Source: Chrysomallon squamiferum
Lineage: Eukaryota; Mollusca; Gastropoda; Neomphalida; Peltospiridae
DNA: 62,000 bases
Assembly: GCA_012295275.1 (NCBI GenBank)
Contig: CM022669.1
Span: 17,572,672-17,634,671, forward strand
Direction of reading: 5' to 3'
In this document: positions 50,931 to 58,142 of the stretch, in pieces
Numbering within the stretch: the first letter of the stretch is position 1
Layout of the letters: each line of letters opens with the position of its first letter
Translations under genes and position numbers: made by a program
Notes under the pieces: model-generated
Seen by the model: the letters and a program-made list of their open reading frames with translations, nothing else
Told to the model about the DNA's origin: nothing
Databases searched by the model: none

Positions 50931-51990
50931 AAAAAAAAAAATAAAATAAAATAAAATAAAATTAGAAAACTTTTTTTTTTTTTAAACTAATAAGCATAAA
51001 AATATATATATATATATAAAAATAAAAAAAAAAAAAAAAAAAAAAAAAAAATGTATAAAAATATTACATAAACAGTAAGTAGGAATGATAAAAAAAAAAA
51101 AAAAAAAATAAAAAAAAATGTCTCCTGAACATGAAAAGAAAAAATAGAATATCTTCATAATTAAAGTTTCAACCAAAGAACATTCATTTGTTTCTGTCAT
51201 TCACTGTCAAGCATTTGGTACTCCTTATTTCAAAGGAGAATCATTAAATTTTTTTGCACTCAGTATTTTAATATATGCACAGTCCCACACATATATACGA
51301 GCCTTTGGTAACACTTATAAGGAACTGGTGAAAATAATAAATAGAGAATGGATCCTATGTGAAAAGGACAATTCTTGCCTTAAGCCATGACTCTAACCAC
51401 TGAGCTACATCTTGCCCCAAATCAACAATAAATTTAAGAGAAAATAATTCAGCAGAGAAGTTAAAAATACCTTTAGAATTAAAAATGGTTGTAATAATAT
51501 TTAACTGTTACAGAGTTAAACTTGATTACTATTTTTCATTAGAAATGGAACTGAATGCTATAAAAATACCCTTGACAGTCATAATGCATGGTTTTCCACT
51601 GGAAATATAAATGATAATTATTTTTATGTGATTTACATTTGATGATGCCTTCTTTCAATTAGAAACAGAAATGACAGTCATAAACTAACCCTTGACTATG
51701 AACTTTTTTCCATTCAGTGCAGTCATGCCACGTATTTCCTTGAAAGTCACTGTGTCTCCATTTTCTAGTCCATGCATTCGCATATCCATAGTTGTAACCA
51801 CTCCAGGATTTGCCTGTGGTAATTTTAACACAAATTAAAAAAATGTGAAATCAAAGAGACATCAGAAATAAGAAAATATTCTGTTGCAATTTCATAATCA
51901 AAAGAAACAGAAAAAGGAGAAAAAATGGTTTGTACTTAATATGCCTGCAGTATGATAATAATAATTTTAATAATAATAATAATAATAATA

Positions 51991-52024
<34 letters not shown>

Positions 52025-53282
52025 CAATGACAATGATGATGATGGTGAACTAAAATGATGATTTAAAACAACATCCAAAAATTTAAAAAAAATTAATAAA
52101 GTAAAACTGCACACAAACTCAAACTATTAATGTACCTTTGTTATGTTTGAAATAAACACTTCTTTTGGATCTTCCCCAGTGGCATCAACCACTTCAAAGG
52201 CATCACCAAAGTCTGCGAAAACACCACCAAACACACCAAACACATCTGAGGAAATAAACTGGACAAAAGAAACAAAAAAAAGTTTTAAAATTTTAAAAAA
52301 TCACAGATTAACATACATAAAAAGGAGCATCTGATGAAGTTTTCGAATCTGATAATATTCTGAATAGATTAATGAAAGAAAACATGTCAATACTTCAAAT
52401 TACAATGATTATCAGTGATATGTTTTACATGAAACATCAATAGAAGAGGAAACCCAAAATTTCACTTCCATCAACTATTCTTATCAAGCAGGGTTTTTTT
52501 TTTTTTTACATGGACCTTCCTACACACAGGAAAGTACATACCAAAGCATTCTTAGAATAATCAGTTTTGGAGCAATGTCTATGTCTGGATATAGCTTAGA
52601 ACTGATTTAATAACCACCCATCACTTCAATGTCTGATAACAAGTGTACTCTTTTTATTTAAAAACTATCACATGGTTGCTTTTCAAGAGCTATGCTATGA
52701 GCTTCTTTTCTCTACACTCTAGGAAGGGCCATTTAAAATTTCCTTTGATTTAACTGATAAGAATAAGATTATGACTCTAGCATCAGGTTTACTTTATTGT
52801 TTTATTTTTTAAAAACCTTATCTTAAAAAAACATAAAAATCATCATCATTAAAATGCATGCTATTTTTGTTAATGAAAAATTATTTGCTGCATTATTACT
52901 TAATCAAGTTCTTTAAATGAGTGAATAACCCTCCTAAACTTAAACATTATTACTTTTTTTCCAAAAGCTTTAATTAAAATAGTTTTCCAACCAAATGCTG
53001 CAATTCAATTGTACTTGAGACTGGCACTCACAGATACTATACCAACTACTTTCCAAAATCTAATTCACTTAAAACAAATTGGCCACACAAGCCAATATAG
53101 TGTGCTTTAACCAACGTAGACTATAAGCATGAAATCAATTGGAAGCAATATCATGATTACTGTAAATTCTTGATTAGATGCCAAAGTATCTATCTGCTTC
53201 ATGACTATCTGAAAACCAACCTCTTTTGAACAGTCACGAGGCCAATTTTGTTTGTTTTTTTTCACCGAGTATTACACACACA

Positions 53283-53327
<45 letters not shown>

Positions 53328-54981
53328 AAATATATATATAATTTTTTTTCAATACATAACACTCAAGACCATCCTTTGGCATAGAGATTGATTATTTATT
53401 GGCATTTTTTTATTTTTTTTTTTTTTTTTTTGTACATAAACCCCAGAAACTTTTTACATTTACACTTTGATGTGAAAACAATATATATAAACATATTAAT
53501 TACTAAAAATGTTTTCACTGCAATGCAGTAATACATTTCTTACAAAAAAAACTGTGTTATTTCTCTTCTAACTGAACCACGAGCCTCTGTTCAAAACATG
53601 CATGTTTTTATTTGTTTTCAAATGCTCCATGACCGGCCTATATTGAAGTATGTACGGTAAAATAATTAACTTAAAGAGATGTGTACCTTTATTTGTGGTG
53701 TCTGTTGTCTGCAGAACTTGTTTACTCGGAGCTGCATGCTCAGTGAGCATTCGCAGAGAATTACACACTGAGGAAATAAAAACATGTAATGAAATACATT
53801 TTTTTTCTCTTTTATCAGAACTGTAAAAAAAAAATAACAACACCGATTTCGCAATATTAATGGTAAAAAAGATCAATACCACACAAGAAGCAATTTCAAA
53901 AATAGATTTATCATACATTCATACTATTCAATTTTATGATATGCGTCAAATAAAAATAATAACAAAAATAAAAATAATGGCAAGAATTAATTATACCTGT
54001 TTCAGAATAAAAAAGAATAAATGTAAGCATCACTTTTTGTGCTAAAAAACAAACCTTACTAATATAACTACCCACCACCACCACCACTAGTACAACAAAA
54101 TCTGTTACTTTTGTAATTATTTATATAGCTATTGCTACTATTACTGTTACTGCCTTTATTACTACCATAATACTATAATTTTTACTGCTACTAAATGTAA
54201 CTAATACTATACAATTATATATTACAATTAATGTTTCAATTATTTCTACTACTGCTACTGCCAACACTATTATTGTTATTGCTACTAATACTATACTAAT
54301 ACTATTGTTAATACCATTATTATTATTATTATTATTATTCTTACTATTATTACCACTGTTTCCACACTATTGTTATTGCTACTAGCTCTATAAAACTGCT
54401 ACCATTAATACTATTATTACTGTTTCTACCACTGCCATTACTTCCACTAATATTATTATTGTAATTGCGATTAGTCCTATTACTACCACTGCTGCTGCTG
54501 CTGCTGCTACTACTACTACTACTACTACTTATATTATTGCTTCTAATGCACCAGCTTCTACTACTCCCATCAACAACAGTTTTATTGTCACTACTACCAC
54601 TACAACAACTACAATACAACTACTTCCCTGTTCATGTTACTTACTAACAACAGTAATAATTCTGATTACAGAACAGATGTAATAACACACTTCTGACATC
54701 AATTTTATAAACCATTTTATTTATTTGTTAATATGCTGCATATACAATTAAATGGATTTTGTTAATTGGTGTTTACCTGGAATTTATGACATAAATTTAA
54801 TAAACCATTTTATTTATTTGTTAATATGCTGCATATATAATTAAGTGGATTTTGTTAATTAGTGTTTACCTGGAATTCTTTGAGGTAAGACAGATCTGTA
54901 TCCTCTGTGAGAGGAAATGTCAAGGTCTGTACTGTCACGTAGGGGTTTAGTTCAGCTAATCTACCTGCACTAGACTCAGCT
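37496..54981 (-). CDS. UBA6: Ubiquitin-like modifier-activating enzyme 6 (E1), 30 exons, 5' end outside window
   Basis: Thirty joined exons give 937 residues to the stop; human UBA6 is about 1,052, so about 115-120 N-terminal residues lie right of the window. E1 enzymes adenylate ubiquitin with ATP, load it on a catalytic cysteine and pass it to an E2; vertebrate UBA6 also loads FAT10. Fragment numbering from the first full residue: rest of inactive adenylation half and FCCH (1-350), active adenylation domain with GCGAIGCE (about 352-359), [14 protein letters not shown] and [14 protein letters not shown], catalytic Cys510 in [10 protein letters not shown] within the SCCH region, then the ubiquitin-fold domain ending [12 protein letters not shown]. 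The human UBA6 end (LPGPPVRYYF, from memory) matches, and UBA1 ends differently, which fixes the paralogue. All introns GT-AG; no frameshift seen, so probably functional. Convergent with the STAP gene. Confidence 0.93.
38082..38182 (-). CDS. UBA6: UBA6 exon cc (ubiquitin-fold domain, residues 865-898)
   Basis: TTTCAG acceptor and GTATGT donor, 101 nt. Encodes [20 protein letters not shown] and [13 protein letters not shown]; human KYGIEPTMVVQGVKMLYVPVM. Confidence 0.93.
38380..38467 (-). CDS. UBA6: UBA6 exon bb (start of ubiquitin-fold domain, residues 835-864)
   Basis: TTTCAG acceptor and GTAAGT donor, 88 nt. Encodes [20 protein letters not shown] and LQQFLAHFK. [FY]T.WD.W.V.G..[FT]TL..F begins the E2-recruiting ubiquitin-fold domain. 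Confidence 0.94.
39183..39424 (-). CDS. UBA6: UBA6 exon aa (largest exon, residues 755-835)
   Basis: TCACAG acceptor and GTGTGT donor, 242 nt. Encodes [60 protein letters not shown] and on. K-x-[IK]-A-G-x-I-[IV]-P-A-I-A-T-T-T-A is universally conserved in E1s. Confidence 0.97.
40143..40222 (-). CDS. UBA6: UBA6 exon z (residues 728-754)
   Basis: TTTCAG acceptor and GTGAGT donor, 80 nt. Encodes [20 protein letters not shown] and DFIAASS. FEKDDDxNxHIDFIxAxS is an E1 hallmark. Confidence 0.95.
40630..40756 (-). CDS. UBA6: UBA6 exon y (variable linker, residues 686-728)
   Basis: GTACAG acceptor and GTCAGT donor, 127 nt. Encodes [20 protein letters not shown] and [20 protein letters not shown]. 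Acidic and poorly conserved, as in human UBA6, where VQTDETARKPDH sits here. Confidence 0.87.
40768..40825. repeat. Two-unit tandem repeat next to UBA6 exon y
   Basis: ATCAATATACTCAGTGTATG occurs twice, about 30 bp apart, just upstream of the acceptor in the transcript. Confidence 0.8.
41184..41255 (-). CDS. UBA6: UBA6 exon x (residues 662-685)
   Basis: TTTCAG acceptor and GTAGTA donor, 72 nt, phase 0-0. Encodes [20 protein letters not shown] and PSSK; V-x-x-F-[RK]-P-S-x-K is conserved. Confidence 0.92.
41671..41740 (-). CDS. UBA6: UBA6 exon w (residues 638-661)
   Basis: TCCAG acceptor and GTATGT donor, 70 nt. Encodes [20 protein letters not shown] and KPE, aligning with human LSFLQNAAKLYATVYCI. 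Confidence 0.92.
41909..42060 (-). mobile_element. tRNA-derived SINE relic 1
   Basis: On the plus strand it reads TTAGCAGCAATGGATCTGTT, then CTTCCCATAGAGGAAAAGCA and CATAATACAACTTTGA. This matches the reverse complement of the central and 3' part of SINEs common in molluscs (AGCAGCAAGGGATCTTTTAT...CCCACAGACAGG..AGCACATACCACGGCCTTTGA, from memory). The tRNA head is degraded. Confidence 0.55.
42144..42207 (-). CDS. UBA6: UBA6 exon v (residues 617-638)
   Basis: CTTAG acceptor and GTAAGT donor, 64 nt. Encodes [20 protein letters not shown]; [LF]FW[QS]xPKRPP is a conserved E1 motif. Confidence 0.94.
42641..42692 (-). CDS. UBA6: UBA6 exon u (residues 600-617)
   Basis: TTTCAG acceptor and GTGAGT donor, 52 nt. 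Encodes [17 protein letters not shown]; human has [11 protein letters not shown]. Confidence 0.92.
43006..43134 (-). CDS. UBA6: UBA6 exon t (SCCH, residues 557-599)
   Basis: TTCTAG acceptor and GTAAAA donor, 129 nt, phase 0-0. Encodes [40 protein letters not shown] and NHK. [23 protein letters not shown] is diagnostic of the family. Locally more GC-rich than the rest of the gene. Confidence 0.95.
43392..43472 (-). CDS. UBA6: UBA6 exon s (SCCH, residues 530-556)
   Basis: TTTGCAG acceptor and GTGAGT donor, 81 nt, phase 0-0. Encodes [20 protein letters not shown] and NIQAVIE; human has FESSFSHKPSLFNKFW. Confidence 0.94.
43685..43774 (-). CDS. UBA6: UBA6 exon r (catalytic cysteine, residues 500-529)
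   Basis: TGCAG acceptor and GTTTGT donor, 90 nt, phase 0-0. Encodes [20 protein letters not shown] and [10 protein letters not shown]. The thioester cysteine is Cys510 (codon at 43742-43744) in P-x-C-T-[LV]-K-S-F-P. Confidence 0.96.
44181..44286 (-). CDS. UBA6: UBA6 exon q (residues 464-499)
   Basis: TTTCAG acceptor and GTATGA donor, 106 nt. Encodes [20 protein letters not shown] and [16 protein letters not shown]-[LD]-x-S-G-T-x-G-T-K-G is the classic E1 motif. Confidence 0.95.
44359..44541. repeat. Three-unit 53-54 bp tandem repeat
   Basis: Units start at 44389, 44443 and 44496 and share CATTTTCAGTTACAAAGTG. A fourth, weaker unit may start near 44359. In the UBA6 intron between exons p and q. 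Confidence 0.8.
44557..44662 (-). CDS. UBA6: UBA6 exon p (residues 429-464)
   Basis: TCACAG acceptor and GTAAGT donor, 106 nt. Encodes [20 protein letters not shown] and [18 protein letters not shown][VL]xARRYVD carries the conserved Asp of the adenylation site. Confidence 0.95.
45252..45281 (-). CDS. UBA6: UBA6 exon o (30-nt microexon, residues 419-429)
   Basis: ATTATAG acceptor and GTAAGA donor. Only 30 nt, encodes [11 protein letters not shown]; required to link KPKS to the next exon in frame and matches human ..IKIDAHLNKV. Confidence 0.88.
45599..45647 (-). CDS. UBA6: UBA6 exon n (residues 403-419)
   Basis: TTTAAG acceptor and GTAAAC donor, 49 nt. Encodes [16 protein letters not shown]; the Lys in KPKS is the conserved adenylation lysine. 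Confidence 0.9.
45886..45963 (-). CDS. UBA6: UBA6 exon m (Arg finger, residues 377-402)
   Basis: TTACAG acceptor and GTAAAT donor, 78 nt, phase 0-0. Encodes [20 protein letters not shown] then [16 protein letters not shown] supplies the catalytic arginine; ITITD.D gives the ATP-ribose-binding Asp. Confidence 0.96.
46211..46288 (-). CDS. UBA6: UBA6 exon l (ATP-binding loop, residues 351-376)
   Basis: TTCTAG acceptor and GTTGCT donor, 78 nt, phase 0-0. Encodes [20 protein letters not shown] then [14 protein letters not shown] is the nucleotide-binding glycine motif, intact. Confidence 0.96.
46302..46690. repeat. Minisatellite, about 57-60 bp unit
   Basis: At least five full units of TAACACTGTTATTATCATTC, TTATTATAACACAAAAACAG and TATACATAGAAACAAAA, plus truncated ones near 46419-46500. 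In the UBA6 intron between exons k and l. A 96-codon open frame over it repeats [14 protein letters not shown] and is an artefact. Confidence 0.9.
47036..47114 (-). CDS. UBA6: UBA6 exon k (residues 324-350)
   Basis: TGCAG acceptor and GTAAAA donor, 79 nt. Encodes [20 protein letters not shown] then DIHLFM; [RP]xGDRYD is a strongly conserved E1 motif before the active adenylation fold. Confidence 0.93.
47401..47468 (-). CDS. UBA6: UBA6 exon j (residues 302-324)
   Basis: CCCAG acceptor and GTAAGT donor, 68 nt. Encodes [20 protein letters not shown] and QP. Corresponds to human WLYLEAADIVE. Confidence 0.9.
47927..48073 (-). CDS. UBA6: UBA6 exon i (residues 253-301)
   Basis: TATTAG acceptor and GTAATA donor, 147 nt, phase 0-0. 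Encodes [40 protein letters not shown] and GKFTPLNQM. APxxAxxGGxxAQEVLKAxTGKFxPxxQ is the hallmark crossover region of E1s. Confidence 0.95.
48080..48180. repeat. (AAC)n/(AAT)n microsatellite
   Basis: Directly upstream (in transcript sense) of UBA6 exon i, only a few bases from the acceptor. Confidence 0.93.
48781..48847 (-). CDS. UBA6: UBA6 exon h (residues 230-252)
   Basis: CAACAG acceptor and GTAATG donor, 67 nt. Encodes [20 protein letters not shown] and NK, the helical part that aligns with human QDSEELLKLATSISE. Confidence 0.87.
49806..49882 (-). CDS. UBA6: UBA6 exon g (residues 205-230)
   Basis: CTGTAG acceptor and GTAAGT donor, 77 nt. Encodes [20 protein letters not shown] then RKPNVW. 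HxxFLALHQF...RKPNV is typical of this E1 region. Confidence 0.93.
50294..50356 (-). CDS. UBA6: UBA6 exon f (residues 184-204)
   Basis: TTATAG acceptor and GTAATC donor, 63 nt, phase 0-0. Encodes [20 protein letters not shown] and E; matches human ESLERQLKHP...DFS. Confidence 0.9.
50771..50880 (-). CDS. UBA6: UBA6 exon e (FCCH end, residues 147-183)
   Basis: TTTACAG acceptor and GTAAGT donor, 110 nt. Encodes [20 protein letters not shown] then [18 protein letters not shown] very long U-rich tract (50889-50939 on the plus strand as A-runs) lies upstream of the acceptor in the transcript. Confidence 0.92.
50889..51120. repeat. Long A-runs (U-runs in the UBA6 transcript)
   Basis: A-runs at about 50889-50939, 51026-51051 and 51092-51108. 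The first lies 8 nt from the exon e acceptor, so the transcript carries a roughly 50-nt almost pure U tract there. Confidence 0.9.
51250..51417 (-). mobile_element. tRNA-derived SINE relic 2
   Basis: On the minus strand from 51417 it begins GGGGCAAGATGTAGCTCAGT then GGTTAGAG, an A-box-like tRNA head. A degenerate B-box-like GGATCCATTCT follows. It continues ACCAAAGGCTCGTATATATG and TGTGGGACTGTGCATATAT, matching the central part of the same molluscan SINE type as relic 1. Between UBA6 exons d and e. Confidence 0.6.
51690..51813 (-). CDS. UBA6: UBA6 exon d (FCCH, residues 106-147)
   Basis: CACAG acceptor and GTTAGT donor, 124 nt. Encodes [20 protein letters not shown] and [22 protein letters not shown]-x-G-D-x-V-x-F-x-E-[IV]-x-G-M is the E1 FCCH signature. 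Confidence 0.94.
51958..52045. repeat. (AAT)n/(GAT)n microsatellite
   Basis: AATAAT units then about 11 GAT units, between UBA6 exons c and d. Confidence 0.95.
52136..52258 (-). CDS. UBA6: UBA6 exon c (residues 65-105)
   Basis: GTCCAG acceptor and GTACAT donor, 123 nt, phase 0-0. Encodes [20 protein letters not shown], then [20 protein letters not shown] and K. DFGD.FEV.D.TGE.PKE is conserved in E1s at the start of the FCCH domain. Confidence 0.93.
52259..53686 (-). other. UBA6 intron between exons b and c
   Basis: 1.4 kb. (CA)n at about 53277-53322 and T-run at 53412-53431; otherwise unique AT-rich sequence with no recognised feature. Confidence 0.6.
53687..53767 (-). CDS. UBA6: UBA6 exon b (residues 38-64)
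   Basis: CTCAG acceptor and GTACAC donor, 81 nt, phase 0-0. Encodes [20 protein letters not shown] then QQTPQIK, matching human CVVLTE...INDFCR..CPPIK. Confidence 0.9.
54060..54650. repeat. Degenerate ACT/CTG trinucleotide-rich tract
   Basis: Long stretch of CTA, CTG, ATT and CCA triplets, densest at 54480-54535. Serine- or leucine-repeat frames here are artefacts. In the UBA6 intron between exons a and b. Confidence 0.85.
54870..54981 (-). CDS. UBA6: UBA6 exon a (first in window, residues 1-37)
   Basis: CCAG acceptor and GTAAAC donor, 112 nt. Encodes [20 protein letters not shown] and [19 protein letters not shown][LI]AELNPYV is diagnostic of the E1 N-terminal half. The first base completes a codon from an exon outside the window. 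Confidence 0.92.
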
Positions 54982-55075
54982 CTGGAAAAAAAAAAAAAAA
55001 TAATAATAAAAAATAAAAATAATATATAATAAATAAATAAAAAAATAAATATATAAAAAAAATAAATATACAAAA

Positions 55076-55130
<55 letters not shown>

Positions 55131-57059
55131 AAAAATAAAATAAAATAAATGACAGAAAAAAGTAAAGGGCAAATTAAAAAAACAAAAAAAAAAAACAATT
55201 ACTAAATTACAAAAAAAAAAAAAAAAAAAAAAATAAATAAATAACAATAAGTAAATAACATAAAAGAAACAATCTTAAGACCATCACCATAATATCTGCA
55301 ACACAAACAGAATGCTAAAATCATTATATCAATTTTCCATCAATCTGTACAATTATGTTTTACATCTGTTATAGCTTTAATTCTGGACACACAAATTAAT
55401 TAAATGCTATCTGATACTTTAATGGCTAACACAGAAGATGAACCATGTCTGACTTGAGTGAATCTGACAGGAATACAATGTGATTTCACATGACAGAACA
55501 CACCCAGTGTGCATATGTCCATATCTCTGACACAAACAAGTTAGTGAAACTAGTATTTGCTATTGTTGGTCAAATAAATAGTCAGTATTTAGTTCACTCC
55601 AGACAAAATATGTAATTTTAAGTTATTCCAAACAAAAAAACTACTCATAAAATTCTTGCATTATCCCAAATGTTTGATTAAAGAAGATATTTGCAACTGG
55701 TATCTAGAAATCATATTCTTTCATCTTTCTCAGATGTATTTTACAAGCAGTATTTGTAATTTATTGGTATACTGGGAAAGAAACAATCTGCTGTCTATCT
55801 ATATTATCAAATTTATTTGACAACTGAATTCAATCAGAAGACACTTACTGTTATAAGGTACACACAACATATGTTTAATCTATATAATTATATAAACTTA
55901 TACAGATCATAAGAGAAAAAAAAATCTCTTTTTTTAATTAGCAGCAAGGATTATTTTGTATTTATATATCTATCTAGGATGATACCTCTCTCTCTATCTT
56001 TTCCTTTATAGATCTACAGATAGAGATATGCATATTTACAAAGTTTATGAACCACACATTCAGATAAACAAGTCATGGATTACTAGTTAGGACTGGAAAA
56101 AGCTACACCATAAAGAAAGAAACAGGTTGGGATGTCTTTCAGTGGAGTATCACTTGTCTTCTTGTTTCATATGAATATAAGCAAAGTAAAACTGATACAT
56201 GACTGGTTGATATTACATTGTGTTGACCTCTTGTTAAAACCATTCATGAAAAAAGATCAAAATCAATTTAGAAACATATATAAAAAAAAAAAAAAAAAAA
56301 AAAAAAAAGATTAAACTGATAAAACTCTATTACCAGTAGCATATTAAAATGGACAAAACCCAGCATTTTCCCTTTAAACATCTGGCAAACATGCACATTA
56401 ACATAAAATTATAGCTCTTGGTAAACAACATAGTGATTATTAACTCCCATTTAATCCTTTGTCTTTGTCAAATGTGTGTTATACTGAACAACAATAGAAT
56501 AATTTAGCAAAGTGACCTCTGTTAGTAATTTCCTTTGTTATGTATTCCTTCTTATACAGAGAAATCAAATATTCATACTGTTGTTAGGTAATGAATATAC
56601 AGACAGACAGATGGAAAGATGCTACAGTGGATTAACAAATTAATGAATGGATAGGGCAAGTCAATGTTCAAGATGATAAAACTGATAAATGGACTAACAG
56701 AAAGACACACATATATATATGGACAGATGGACATTAAACTACTGAACATCATAGTTAAATAAATGCAACAAAAGAATGAACATAACTAATTAATATTATA
56801 AAACAAATAGTTTTCTTTTTTCGTAAAAAGGGTACAAAATCATTTTTATTTTATAAGAATTTTTTTTTTTTTAAACAAGTGGTTCAGGACCATCTTATAA
56901 TATGAAACAACACACACACACACACAATCTTGATGACCATCTAACAATATGAAACAAATAATGCACTTAAAAATACACACAACAAACCTAATACAATACC
57001 AAACATAATTTTTACAAATTACATGCAGCAACTTTCAAATCGTCATTAATATTTATGCT

Positions 57060-57430
57060 TCTGTTATCTCATTAACAGACAGTTGACATCAGACTGGGTG
57101 AAAAGCGGTTTCAGTATAATTAAACAGCTGTTGGGAGCGAGTGCACTGGGGTTTGTTGTTTCAAAACTAATTCCACGATAATGACGGGTATAATGATGAC
57201 CTCAGTTGGTCCCCGATCGAATGTCTTGTGATATTTCAATTTCCACGTCACCTCTGCTGCTATAACCAAATGGCAATTAATAACAAGCAGCAGAATTAAT
57301 GCTGGAACAATGCTGCTTCAGTTTGGCAGGGCACCCGTCTGTTAATCAAATTACTGGGAGGCCGGTGTAAGCTCGAATGACCTTTAAGATTCTGGTCAAA
57401 TGGCGCCTCTGCTAGATCAATGGAAGAATA
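57060..57430. promoter_or_regulatory. Higher-complexity intronic island, candidate enhancer
   Basis: Free of simple repeats and clearly less AT-rich than its surroundings. Contains a homeobox-like AATTAATAACAAG, a SOX-like GGAACAATG, and GATGACCTCA and CCACGTCACC. No open frame with family resemblance. Overlaps the start of a tandem array at 57363. Confidence 0.3.
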
Positions 57431-58057
57431 AATAAAATTCATTTAATGGTTTATTTAAGTAATGTGAGACACATCCAAATTATTTTCAATGTTAATTGTT
57501 AATGTCACAGGTTAAGGGTTTCAAAAACGTATTTTTCTGAAACCTGTGAAAAAATAAATGATTATTTATTTAATGTTAAGCTGTATCCAAAATATTCTTT
57601 ATGTTTGAAACTGTTAATCTCTCTTAATGTTATCTTAGTAAAAGATTTCAAATATTTGTTAACCAGTGTAAATGCAAGTAGTCTTTAAGATTCTGATTAA
57701 ATGACAGTTCAAAATCTCTGAAAGAATGAATAATTATTTAATGATAGTAACATCCAAATATTTTATATGTCAGTTGTTAATATTCTAGGTTGATGTTTAA
57801 AATATTTACTATTCTTAAACCAGTGTAAAAGGAAACACAGACTTTAAGATTCTGATTAAATGATGGTTCAAAATGAATAAGTTTTTAATGCTAGTCATAT
57901 CCAAAACATTTTTTGACCAAAGATTTCATTTGTTATTCAGAGACCAGTGAAAGAATGTTCAGAAGATTTTTTATTTAATGATAGTCATATCCAGAATATT
58001 TTAATGCTAATTTTGTTAATTTTGTTAATGTTACTAGGTCATAGGTTTCATATTATT
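57363..58057 (+). repeat. Degenerate tandem array, about five units of 120-180 bp
   Basis: Units start near 57363, 57541, 57661, 57817 and 57941. Shared blocks in order: ACCAGTGTAAA, CTTTAAGATTCTGATTAAAT, TTTAATGATAGTCATATCCA and TTGTTAATGTTACTAGGT, then a TTTCA-rich end. Confidence 0.75.
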
Positions 58058-58142
58058 AAAAGAAAAAACCCCACTAACAACTGTAGTAATTAATAAATAT
58101 ATATATATATATAGCTGTTGGTGGGTTTTTTCTTTTAATAAT
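58052..58142. repeat. Inverted repeat / hairpin at end of the array
   Basis: Left arm 58052-58082 begins ATTATTAAAAGAAAAAACCC; right arm 58113-58142 ends GGGTTTTTTCTTTTAATAAT. Arms are about 30 bp with few mismatches around a 30-bp AT-rich loop. Confidence 0.85.

Noticed and set aside
51367-51417. Functional tRNA gene
   Set aside because: Only an A-box-like head is present; there is no proper cloverleaf or B box, and the sequence continues into a SINE body.
54350-54647. Serine- and leucine-rich frames on both strands
   Set aside because: Degenerate ACT/CTG trinucleotide tract within a UBA6 intron.
37496-54981. UBA1 as identity for the minus-strand gene
   Set aside because: The C-terminal [10 protein letters not shown], the [10 protein letters not shown] segment and the SCCH sequence match UBA6; UBA1 ends in a different VRYxIR-type sequence.
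55400-55560. Possible missing UBA6 N-terminal exon
   Set aside because: Both strands were read for GMGGLG- or DLGTNFFL-like peptides and splice sites; none found.
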